Positions 9,506 to 20,134 of a DNA stretch of 56,033 bases are shown one piece after another. The notes beneath the pieces were generated by a model, which did not search any database, was not told the origin of the DNA, and saw nothing but the letters and a program-made list of their open reading frames with translations. Source of the DNA: Azolla pinnata (taxonomy: Eukaryota; Streptophyta; Polypodiopsida; Salviniales; Salviniaceae); assembly GCA_037176905.1 (NCBI GenBank), contig JBBBWG010028910.1:1-56033 (forward strand), given 5' to 3'. The position numbers and the translations under genes were made by a program. Position 1 is the first letter of the stretch, and each line of letters opens with the position of its first letter.

Positions 9506-10560
9506 CTGATCAGTGGTTTTAAAAATGTTTACAATCTTTGTTCAACAGTTGTGAGTTGGAAAATGGGTGAGAGAGCCCACATGTCTTCTTTCTCTTCACT
9601 TCTCTTTTCTCTTCTTGTTTTGCATTGCAAACTTGCTGATCAGTGGTTTTAAAATGCGATTATGCCGAGGGCGTCTGCCGTAAGCCTGTTTACAATCTTT
9701 GTTCAATAGTTTTGAGTTGGAAAATGGGTGAGAGAGCCCACATGTCTTCTTTCTCTTCACTTCTCTTTTCTCTTCTTGTTTTGCATTGTAATCTTGCTGA
9801 TCAGTGCTTTAAAATGTTTACAATCTCTGTTCAACAGTTTTGAGTTGGAAAATGGGTGAGAGAGCCCACATGTCTTCTTTCTCTTCACTTCTCTTTTCTC
9901 TTCTTGTTTTGCATTGTAATCTTGCTGATCAGTGCTTTAAAATGTTTACAATCTCTGTTCAACAGTTTTGAGTTGGAAAATGGGTGAGAGAGCCCACATG
10001 TCTTCTTTCTCTTCACTTCTCTTTTCTCTTCTTGTTTTGCATTGAAATCTTGCTGATCAGTGCTTTTAAAAATGTTTACAATCTCTGTTCAACAGTTTTG
10101 AGTTGGAAAATGGGTGAGAGAGCCCACATGTCTTCTTTCTCTTCANNNNNNNNNNNNNNNNNNNNNNNNNNNNNNNNNNNNNNNNNNNNNNNNNNNNNNN
10201 NNNNNNNNNNNNNNNNNNNNNNNNNNNNNNNNNNNNNNNNNNNNNGAGCCCACATGTCTTCTTTCTCTTCACTTCTCTTTTCTCTTCTTGTTTTGCATTG
10301 AAATCTTGCTGATCAGTGCTTTAAAATGTTTACAGTCTTTGTTCAACAGTTTTGAGTTGGAAAATGGGTGAGAGAGCCCACATGTTTTCTTTCTCTTCAC
10401 TTCTTTTCTCTCTTCTTGTTTTGCATTGTAATCTTGCTGATCAGTGCTTTTAAAAATTTTTACAATCTTTGTTCAACAGTTTTGAGTTGGAAAATGGTGA
10501 TAGAGCCCATATGTTTTCTTCACTTCTCTTATCTCTTCTTGTTTTGCACTGTAATCTTGT
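9506..10560. repeat. 128-bp tandem satellite, about eight visible units
   Basis: Units begin CTTGCTGATCAGTG near 9502, 9630, 9792, 9920, 10048, 10308 and 10433. Each continues through TTTACAATCT, CAACAGTTTTGAGTTGG, GAGAGAGCCCACATGT and a CT-rich tail ending TTGTTTTGCATTG. Unit 2 has an extra segment of about 32 bp after GTGGTTTTAAAATGCG. The array is interrupted by a 100-N gap, so copy number is unknown. Open frames through it merely reflect the repeat. Confidence 0.9.
10146..10245. other. assembly gap of 100 N inside the satellite
   Basis: Exactly 100 N with satellite units on both sides, so this is a placeholder of unknown true length. Confidence 0.99.
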
Positions 10561-12131
10561 AACTCGAGGGTAGTTAGTACAGCTAGATTTGGAGGCGGTG
10601 ATTTTGGGTACCAAGCAATTTCCAGGTGTGATATGTTGAACATAATTTCTGGTGCTTCCAACCATGCGAATGGATTGATCGAAATCATCCAATTTGGGCA
10701 AAATTGTAATTAATCTTATTCCAAACCTCGCATACTGGATGGAGAATGCCCTCCAAACACATGATTAGAAGAAGTAAGATCACTCTATTACATGTGTTAC
10801 TCCATTCTGCGAAGCACATCATTTCAATATATTGGCCAGCATGGAGAGATGGCTCCTTATCAATCTTTCTATGTTGCCTATGGCTGGTCTAAAAACTGCT
10901 CAATAAGATGCTAGATACCATGTTTATGGTGCTCTTAGCACTCAGTTTGCTACTGTAATGTGACCAACAATTTGGCATTGCCCCAATGTATAAAGCTGCT
11001 TCTTATTCGCATCTGAAAAGGTTTTAATCACATGCCAGATGCTTCCAACCAAGTGGGAAACACTTCATTCCTACAGAAAACCTGTATAAACTTGTGTTTG
11101 GAGTTTCAACATTGGTTTGTAGTCATTGCCTTCTTCAGGTATAAAATTTGCATCACCAATGATGATACACAGCATTAGTGGTTGAAAAATGGGCTGCAAG
11201 GTAATGATAACACATGCAAAGTGGGTGGAAGAAAAACCGGAAATCAGTCAGATCCATACACAATGGAAAATCGAAGCAGTGTATAGAATTTGCCGCTGAT
11301 GGCTCCACAAAGCATATCTAGACAGTAGAATTGCTGAGCTTGCGCTAAAAAACAAGCCATTTTGCTTCCAAACCAACACATTGGAATACATTTGAGAGTG
11401 TTTTAGAGAACCACCCATATACCACATATCTTTTCTAGAACATCAGATCAATCAGTAGAAGTATTATTGACACTATTGTGTTATCATCTCGACAAGCCAG
11501 AAAAAATAAACACAAGCTTCTATGTGCTTAAAATAATCTCAAATATCACACCAACACAGTTCAGGAATATGTTGAAACCAAAAGTAGGGCAAACCTCCAT
11601 ATATGACTGCCCTACATTTGATGGTATGAATGTATAAGTTTACCAGTTTCATCAACTTTGATGATGAAGTTTTACTTGTCTCTCAATGGATGAATATGAG
11701 CTATTCAAACTAACCCTACAATTAGAAAAGATGATTTATCCTTTCCTGGTTAATATAGCCATCATCTCCCACATTTGTGATTGCGATGAAAGAAGGCTTC
11801 TACCAAATCAACAAATAGTGCATGCCGTTTGAACGGGCCACCAGATTATGACAGATGCAAGTAAAGAACGCATTTTCATCGGCCATCATTGATGGGATTT
11901 GCAAAAGCAAATTCAGCCGCCCCTCTTCAAACACCACCATCTTCACATTTTCTATTTTAAACCCCTTATCATCGCCATTGAGCAGCATTAGCCTCTTACA
12001 TATTTTATGTGAAAACCCACATATCATCATCGGCTTCAACCACCATCTTCACAATACTTTATCTTTAAACCCATCTCATCTTTGCCTTCAAACATCACCA
12101 CCTCACACAGCATTCATATCTTTCTTCCTTT
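10561..12131. other. intergenic, no gene seen
   Basis: AT-rich sequence downstream of the methyltransferase gene on its strand. No coding or RNA signal recognised; part is probably its 3' UTR. Confidence 0.5.
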
Positions 12132-13320
12132 TTATGAATTGAATTCCACATAACCTATCTCTTCTGGGCTGATGGGGGCTGGAAGTCGCTTTGTTTGCTT
12201 CTCGCCACGGAGTTGAGAAGGTCCGATCTTCTTGAAGACGAACGCCATATAGATATAGGCAGTGTCCCACTCGTCGTTGGAAATGGAGTCAAGGGCACCA
12301 AGCTTCCTCATGAGCTCAACAAAGTCAGGGTTCTTGACATGCTCATGCACAAATTCATGGAAGTTCTTCTTGTACACGAGCTCCAGGCTGTACTCTGCTG
12401 CGAGGGCTTTCAAGACATGGAAGGGGACAAGCCATTCGGGGCAGTCAACCGCATCCTCGAGGTGGAATTCGTATTGGATGCCAAAGGGGTCCGAGGAAGG
12501 GAATCGTTTGGATTGGTAGTACTCACCAAACCTGGGAAACATATACTATGCATATGTGAGATGTGTGTGTGTGTGTATGTGTGCACAGACCAATATAGTA
12601 AACAAACCTGACTGAGTAGCATGAGTTCCCAAACTCGAGGCCAGGGGAATCCCGAAGCTTTCGCACCAGGACATTTGCATCAGGCAGCGTCCCGATGAAG
12701 AACCCTCCTGGCTTCAGAACGGAGGCAGCATTCCGAAGTGCAAGCCGAGCCCTCTGCTCGCTCACCCACGAGTAATGGAGCGCAAACTGACAACTACACA
12801 CATCAAATGGTGCTTCTTCTTCCTCCAATATCTCCTCTAATGAAACTGCGAAGCAATCTGCACAGATCAGCCTTGCTGGAAATGAGAATGTCCCTGTTTT
12901 CTTCCTTTTCTTCATGTTCCCTCCTCCTCCTCCCCCTCCTCCTCCTCCTCCTCCTTCCCCATCCTCACCGTTATATCTCATCCTCGCATCCTCGATCGAT
13001 CCTTCGGCTATGTCTAGCCCCAGATAATATCCTATCCTCGCCTTATCCCATTTTATCAAATCCCCTCCCTTCCCACAAGCTATGTCTATCACCGAATCCC
13101 CTTTTTTTGTGTACGTCTGCACTAATACGCTCTTGATCCAGTTGTTCAGCTTTTTCAGGTGAATGATCGGGCTTAGCTCCCTCTCCTCCACTGTCTGGTT
13201 CAACCTGTTGCTGTAATGCTCTGCGATCTGCTGTTGATGGTGATACTCAGATGATACATCATCAGTTAAGCGAGGCCTCGTGGGCGCTGGCAGTAAAGGT
13301 TCTTGAAGGGGCCTCTTCAT
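12132..13320 (-). CDS. mRNA cap guanine-N7 methyltransferase
   Basis: Two exons, 13320-12608 and 12531-12132, encode 370 aa (donor CAG/GTTTG, acceptor CCCAG; Arg codon split). The enzyme transfers methyl from S-adenosylmethionine to N7 of the capping guanosine in the nucleus. Visible signatures: HYSNRLNQTVEERELSPIIH (35-54), HLKKLNNWIKSVL (54-66), the SAM-binding loop VIDIACGKGGDLIKWDKA (77-94), LGLDIAEGSIEDAR, CADCF, FDVCSCQFALHYSW, LKPGGFFIGTLPDAN and, in exon 2, PFGIQYEFHLEDAVDCPEW and HEFVHEHVKNPDFVELMRK. This is the Arabidopsis cap methyltransferase 1 (At3g20650) type at normal length. The start is the ATG of MKRPLQ, as in plant homologues. An unusual 12-Gly run (about residues 123-134), from a CCT microsatellite, lies between the SAM fold and the DCF strand, where homologues are variable. 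Confidence 0.93.
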
Positions 13321-14689
13321 GTGCCCTGCATAAAGAGAAAACTCTAGCCTTGAGAAAATCTCTGTGACTGTATATGTATGTATGCATGCACCTGTATGTA
13401 TATATTCAAAGACATCATATTGAGAGTTACAAAGCACAGAATGCACTACTTATTCTACAATGAGAATTGAAAGGCAGTATATCGAACTCTCATCCGGGTG
13501 ATGATGGTTATTCAGTTGTATTATTCAAAATCTACTCTGAAGTTCTTTGTAAAAGATAGCAAGAAGGATGCACTTAGATATATCAAGAAGGATGTATGCC
13601 TGTACAAGTTGCCTCTAAATAGCTTCACATGATTCCTTAAGGCTCTGGTCAGCCCTGGGCAATGAGATGATTTTGGCAAATGGATATCCATCAACCTTCT
13701 GACAGTATGTAAAATCTTTGCAGAAATCTTCCGACAACTCATTTACACTTCCCAAACAGGATATATTAAAGAATGCAGGAAATATTAGATAATATATTTG
13801 TATTTTGGGAAGCAGTGGCTACGGCTAAAAAGACTTGACAACATACTGTTATCCTGCTATATGAAAGGGTTTAGTGGTCTGTCCTAGAAGGCACATTGTC
13901 GAGAACGGGATTTGCACAGCTTAAGTTAAAGGCATCTCTCCATTATAAATGTCAGCTATCAATAGAGCAATGCCAGTGGGGGCCACACAAACCGTTTAAA
14001 ATTACTAAGCTCGGTTCATCCAGGGTGGCCCTTGGTACCGTTTCTTTTTCTGTTTTGTGCCAAAGCTATGCTAGCTTATTTCAGTACTCAACAAACAAAT
14101 TGGAATTCAAAGTTTACACCTGCCAAACGGAGCTGATGAAGAACCTTCATGGGTGTTCAGTTCACTAATGATATGACAGTTTATATACAAGGTAATGAAC
14201 AATCTAGTTCGAGTAAAACTATCGCTTTCTGGGTTCATGAGGCTCTGCTGCCCAACTGAAGAGCACATTCAGATTTCATATGGGTTCTAGAACGGGGTAC
14301 ACATAAAATGCTTGGGCTGTGCCAAATAGGTATCAACATACCACCAACATTTCAAGTAGGACCTCTACTGCAATGCACTAGGAAGAAACTCTTCTACTGG
14401 AGTTCTGAAGGATTGTCCTTAGCGGTTGGTTAGAATTGTTGTAGCCAACAAGTAGTATCGTCAACAATGTATTTTTCCACTTCCTGTTGAATTTTTATGA
14501 AGTTCTCTAGAGGTCAAGTACAAAGACCATTTCGTAACTCTAACGCTCTGCAAAGATGAGAGCCCTGTGAGAGTAAAATTTTCCAGGGAAACTCCCTTCA
14601 TATTATCTAATGCAATTAGGGAAACTTGGATTCATTTGGTCATGAATTTCGGAGAATGTCGTTACCAGGAAAACAGGCAGTGAGAAGTC
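13321..14689. other. intergenic, no intact gene
   Basis: Upstream of the methyltransferase, with the 5' leader and promoter presumably near 13321-13500. The remainder has only short frames. The part near 14690 grades into a decayed PPR sequence. Confidence 0.45.
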
Positions 14690-15420
14690 AAATACCTAGA
14701 AGTGAGCTATGAAATTCACTTCTAGTGGAGCTGCATGAGTATGCACCTGTATACGTTGAACCATGGCTCAAGGATATCAGACATCGACTTGCGCAAGGAT
14801 TTTAAGATACAAGAAAATATGGCCAAACTCTGGGAGAGACCTTCCTTTTGCATGAAAGAATTGATCCAAAGCTTCTTCAAAATGCCCATTCCTGAAAATA
14901 ACCTGTGATAAGGGCACTTCAAGATATGGAATCCTGGAGAAAGAAGCGCATCAAGTATTTCCCAAGCTCTGCTTTATATCCTATCACATTTCACATATGT
15001 ATCCACCGACGCCAAGGACAACGTGTTGTTCTCAAAAGCTCAGCCTCGTGATCATGATATGGGTTTTTTATCATTTTAAGGAGGAAGGAAGCCCCCATAA
15101 CATTTCAAGATGCAATTGAATGTGATCGCATCCAAATCCATAGCCTCCTCTTGCATCGGTCCAAAGCATTGAGCAGCTCCGTCTGGCCTTCCCTCCAGAG
15201 TAAAAACTTGACATCAGGGATGTTTGAGAAGCTTATCAAACACGTGCTCTGCTTCATCTTGCATTTTCCTGAAACCCCCCAACCTTGCATACATGCGAAT
15301 ACGGCCATTTGTCAACGCAAAGCTGTTCTGGAGAAACAGCCCCTCTATGCACAACTTCCTGCGCGGATTTGATTCAAAGACGAGAACTAAGACCTTCCGC
15401 AGCTTACATCTTTCCTCTAT
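14690..15420 (-). pseudogene. PPR gene relic with several frameshifts and stops
   Basis: Reading the minus strand across frames recovers ordered PPR (PLS-class) phrases: KLCIEGLFLQNSFA, RIRMYARLGGF, DEAEHVFDKLLKHP, RMQEEAMDLDAITFNCILK, VDTYVKC, RNGHFEEALDQF, GLSQSLAIFSCILKSL and QVHTHAAP. These correspond to the helix pairs seen intact in the gene at 20135-22546 (for example LYAKCG-type and ITFACILKAC-type stretches). At least three frame changes and internal stops show it is dead. It is probably a decayed copy of a DYW-family PPR gene. Confidence 0.7.
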
Positions 15421-15604
15421 ACCCGTAGTTCACCCCATGCCTTCCTGAACCCACCAAGATTCAGGCTCACAAGCTATCCAGAGTAGATTGGGGGGGTATC
15501 TTCTAGTGCGTCAATATCAGGAAAATTCGCATCTTTCCAAGACGCCCGAACACAAATGGAGAGCATAAACAGTGGAGAGATCGCTACTGGCAGAGGAAGA
15601 GAAG

Positions 15605-15642
<38 letters not shown>

Positions 15643-15943
15643 AGGATTACCTTGTTGCTTCCCTGGTCCAAGAACAGAGATTCCACGATCCTAGCGATGG
15701 AGGATGAATATGTATGCATGTATGTGCACGATCCATGGATGCACATGCATGCCATGCATGTCAACATATGAATGCCCATGTATGTAGTTTGTGCCAATGC
15801 ATGCAACACATGCATGACTTGCTCAACATAATCAAAACCATTTGGTGTTTCTAGTGTGATGTTTCACATGCAAGAGCACTTCCATAACAGGTTTTGTTCT
15901 GTGTTATACATCTGTATCGGATGCGTGTTCTCGAAACTTGTGG

Positions 15944-16285
15944 GCTGATTTATGCAATTTAGGTTGATTTACACAATTTAGGGTTTAGGTTTAGAGCTGA
16001 TTTACGCAGTTTAGGGTTTAGGTTTAGGGCTGGTGTATGCAGTTTAGGGTTTAAGTTTAGGGCAGATTTATGCAGTTTAGGGTTTAGGTTTAGGGCTGAT
16101 TTATGTGATTCAAGGTTTAGGTTGAGGGTTGATTTTTGCAGTTAAGGGCTTAGGTTTAGGGCTGATTTATGCGATTTAGGGTTTAGGTTTAGGGCTGATT
16201 TATGCAGTTTAGGGCTTAGGTTTAGGGTTGATTTATGCAGTTTAGGGTTTAGGTTTAGGGTTGATTTATGCAGTTTAGGGTTGAT
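15944..16285. repeat. telomere-like 33-bp tandem repeat upstream of the P-class PPR
   Basis: About ten imperfect units of GCAGTTTAGGGTTTAGGTTT followed by AGGGCTGATTTAT. Each carries plant telomere-type TTTAGGG motifs (teloboxes on the other strand). The array ends about 107 bp before the ATG at 16392, in the promoter/leader region. An (AG)n microsatellite precedes it at 15608-15640. Confidence 0.9.
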
Positions 16286-16391
16286 TAGTGTAAATTCTTT
16301 GATACCCTTCTTCAAATTATCTTCTTACCTTTAATTTTTCTCTTCTCTTCTCTTCTCTTCTCTTCTCTCTCTTCCCCTGTTCTTCATTTCC

Positions 16392-18468
16392 ATGGAGACC
16401 TTCCATCGCCATCGCCATCGCCCTCGCCCTCTCCCCCACTCCTCCCTTCGACCTTCGCCCACCATCGCTCCCGTTCCATATCTCCGCCTTCCCCGTCCCC
16501 ATCGCCCCCCTGCCCCATTGTGCTTCCTCGCACAATCCTCCTCCTTCTCCTCCTCCTGCGAAGAAAAGGTAGTCGTTGTCGGGTCTCCGCAGCATCCATG
16601 GCCGGGAAGCTTCGCAGCTCAGCGCCCTTCTTACATCGAAGAGGACGAGGCAGAAGCCCTTTCTGCAACGAACGTCGCATACAAAGAGACCATAGCTCTG
16701 CACCACGACGAAGAAGATGCCGACGAGGACGACTACGTCGAGGACGATGATGAAGACGCCCCCCCAATCTCGCAGCACGTCGGTGGAGAAGAAACCATGG
16801 CGCTCTACACTCCGTACACGGACACGAAGAAGAGGAGGAAGCAACGGAGGTGCATGTCTCTGATCATGGAAGGAAAAGATCCCATCGAGATTCTCGAGAC
16901 CATGCCGGAATGGAATCCTGCCGAACTATGGACCCTTCTTCACTACCTAGCTTCTCAGAGCAGATTCGACGAAGCTTTACAGGTCTCTCTCTCACTCTCT
17001 CTCTTTCTCCTTGATTTCTACCTCCATCCCTTTCATTCCTTCCCTCATTCATTTACGGTTTATTCCGACAGTGTCAAAGTGAGGATTTGAAGCAGCGGTT
17101 CCGTTCATCTCACTTCTTGTTTTTCTTGATTCAATTTTAAGACAAAGAAAGGCACACATGCATACAGCATCTATGCTTTTGAGATCAAGCTGAACATTGT
17201 GTCTATATGTGTGTTATTTAGACCAAATGAAGATTTTTAACCCTTCGTCTCGTGTATAGGCTTTCGCTTGGTGGAAACGACAAGAGAAGTACCAAGCAAG
17301 AGAACAGCACTATATCAATCTGATCCGGATGTTTGGCCGATCGAAGCAACCACAAATCTCGCAGCAATTGTTCGATGAGATGGGACAGCCTTCGATCGGA
17401 GTCGAACCTGGACCTGTAAGCTATGCGGCCCTCATCCACAGCTATGCTGAATGCGGCTCATTCGAGAAAGCCGAGGATTTGTTAAAGCAGATGCGTGACC
17501 GTGGCTTCAATCTAACTGCTGGAACTTATAACGGGTTGATCTTTGCGTATGGCATGCATGGCCGCTATGATGACATGAATCGGGTCTTCAATAATATGAA
17601 GAGATGGGTATGCTCCCCCGATGATCGAACATATAGTGGCATGATTGTTGCATATGCCAAGGCTGGTCTTTTCCGAAGAATGGAACGCTTGTGTCAAGAA
17701 ATGGATCGCAATGGATGGAAGCCAAGTTTTGCCACCATCAACACTATCATCCAAGCATATGCTAGACATGGGCTCTTAGAGCAAATGCAAACAACCTATA
17801 TGCGTGTGAAGGACTACCGACTCCTTGTTAATAGGACTACGATCCGAGCTATGGCTAGTGTGTATATTGAACGGTGCAAGTTCTATCAATTACGGGTGCT
17901 TGTTGGTGATATCGGGCTTAAGAGGAACAATGTAGGGAATCTTCTTTGGAACCTGCTTTTGCTTTCATTTGGCGCCAACTTCCAAATGAAGAACTTGAAC
18001 CGAAGCTTCCATGAGATGAAGAATGCTGGTTTCACGCATGACATAACAACTTTCAATATCCGGGCACTTAGTTTTGCTAGAATGAATATGCTCTGGGATT
18101 TGCATGCAACGTTGATTCAAATGCATGATGTTCAAGTCCTTCCCGATCTGGTGACATTCGGTGCTGTTGTTGATGCATACATTAATATGAAACTCCGTCT
18201 CCAAAGCATGTTCAAGGAGTTAGATTTGTTGAATATGAAAGGGCGTTGTCCCAGTATTGCAACTGATCCTTTGGTGTTTGAAGCATTCGGAAAGGGAGAC
18301 TTCCATAGCAGCTCAGAAATGCTGATGAAACTGAACCCTAAGCCATATGGCGAGGATTGGACCTATGGGTTGCTATTAAGCTTCTACTTGAGGAAGATAG
18401 GTGCAAGAAGGATAGAGCAAATTCCTGGAAAGAAGGGTGTTGTAACTAAGAGGTTCATTGCAAGTTGA
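16392..18468 (+). CDS. P-class pentatricopeptide repeat protein, probably plastid
   Basis: Exons 16392-16982 and 17260-18468, phase 0, encode 599 aa. Residues 1-60 are Arg/His/Pro/Ser-rich without acidic residues until about 58, like a chloroplast transit peptide. An acidic stretch (HHDEEDADEDDYVEDDDED) follows at about 100-120. From about residue 160 come tandem 35-aa PPR motifs, for example SYAALIHSYAECGSFEKAED, TYNGLIFAYGMHGRYDDMNR, TYSGMIVAYAKAGLFRRMER, TINTIIQAYARHGLLEQMQ and TFNIRALSFARMNMLWDLHA. About seven or eight repeats are seen. There is no E or DYW domain and no SMR domain. P-class PPRs bind specific organelle RNAs and act in stability, splicing or translation; the target cannot be read here. 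The ATG at 16392 is the first in the frame and follows the telomere-like array. Confidence 0.85.
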
Positions 18469-18667
18469 GGGACAATATATATCATCCGAAAGGAAAGATG
18501 TACAAGCGTAGAAACAACCTCATGATATTCCTGAAGAGAGTTTATTACTGGACTACAAGAGCAAGTAAAGAAAACCACTTGAAAAGAAGGGAATGTTGTA
18601 AACACTGTATTAATAGATAAAAATAAGCAAAGCAGATTACTTCCCTTCTCAACTCCTCCTGATCATT

Positions 18668-18870
18668 TTAGCGCCTGTATGTGTGGAATTGAAGGTGTGA
18701 ATCTGGGGTTTCTCCCCAAAGGGCGAGATAGTCATCATGCTTCACCTTGTTCAAAACAAGTTCCTCAACATCAAAAGCACCAGTGGGCTCATTGTTGTGG
18801 CCTCTTTGCTTCTCTAACTGGTCTGCGTCCATATGAAATCTTTTGCTTGCCACCGCATTGGTGAATATGT
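18668..18870 (-). CDS. possible terminal exon, unrecognised
   Basis: On the minus strand a frame to the stop at 18668 has coding-like codons and composition: RFHMDADQLEKQRGHNNEPT, GAFDVEELVLNKVKHDDYLA, LWGETPDSHLQFHTYRR. It lies 200 bp beyond, and convergent with, the P-class PPR. It would be the last exon of a minus-strand gene whose upstream exons I cannot find in 18900-20130, or a relic. An AG before CAAAAGATTTC (near 18846) could be the acceptor. No family is recognised. Confidence 0.3.
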
Positions 18871-20134
18871 ATAGTAAATGTAGTATGCCCTTGAAAGCAG
18901 AAAAGTGCTGTCTTGGAATGCACTCCTTATAAGATGTGTTACAGGTCAAGGACCCATGATGAAGCTTATAAATAGCTTGTAATAATGTTGACCATTACTC
19001 TTAAGAACTATAACCTGATTAAGGGAATGATATGGATATGGATTACTATATTGATCATGTTTTACATTTATGATGCTGCCAACAATATGGTTGACTTCTG
19101 TGGATGGATTTTATGAATGATATCATTGAGAATCAAGCAGGCTCAAGTTATGGACAATACCCCTGAATCTGATACGGTATACCCATTTCTTTTGGGATGA
19201 TCAGCAGAGGGAAGCCCACTTCAGAAAATTTTGAGGAAACCCTACCTCTGGTTGAATGCTCAAAATCGCCTTCTTATGGGATGGTAGGAGGAGAAGCATG
19301 TACTTGCAACAAATGGCACATTGTTGATGGAACAAATGGTCTAAGGAAATGTGGATTTCTATAGCCCCAAATGCGGAAGTAAAACATTCAAAACTTTTAT
19401 AACAAATGTTGCCAAATGTGCATTACAATCAAAATGTTCATCTATGGAAACGCCAATCTTCAGAGGTTTGAAAAATATTTAGTTCCATACAAAAGGCAAC
19501 GTGGGTTCCTACATCACAGGAACAAATTAGATGGTGATGGTGATATATTCACTTCAGCTTCTTATTCTGATGATCTTCTTTCACTTTAATAGTCAGTAAA
19601 TTGTTTGCAGGATATAGCCATTTCTTGGGATCATCCACCATTTTCTCCCAGCAATTAGAACCTTCACCCCAATCAGTGCTTTGATGTTCTCACTTCCATC
19701 TCATTAGTAACACTTCCATGTCACATGTTTCACTTGTAACACGTTTGTAGCCTCTCACAATCAACATTACTGACTACAGACCTCACTTAAATAAAGAAAT
19801 CGCCTCATTATTGGACAAACAAAATAAACATACATATGTACATATTCATACATATGAAGTTTGAACATGCCATACACATGACATTACTCAAGCATTCATC
19901 AGGTAAATTGCAAATCTGCAGCCATATTTCCCCTTCAACGTGTTCCAAAGAACTACATGCATGTCTTCTTTTGTGTACAGTTGACGTTTCGATGGTTCTT
20001 TCATTCCTGAGAACAGTCAATCCAGTGCTGCAAAATAAACATTTTTCCAATTCATAATAAGTCATCTCCTTTTCGTTAGATGCCTGGACCATGCGTCACG
20101 AAAAGTATAATGCCAGTTTGATCCACCTTTCTCA
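18871..20134. other. intergenic / 3' flank of the DYW PPR gene
   Basis: AT-rich, with no convincing coding stretch. The part next to 20135 is probably the 3' UTR of the minus-strand PPR gene. Confidence 0.45.

Noticed and set aside
9506..10560. CRISPR-like array
   Set aside because: Whole 128-bp units repeat without unique spacers, and the genome is a plant's.
9984..10562. Repeated open frames such as MREPTCLLSL through the 128-bp units
   Set aside because: Produced by the satellite and spanning the N gap; no homology or codon bias.
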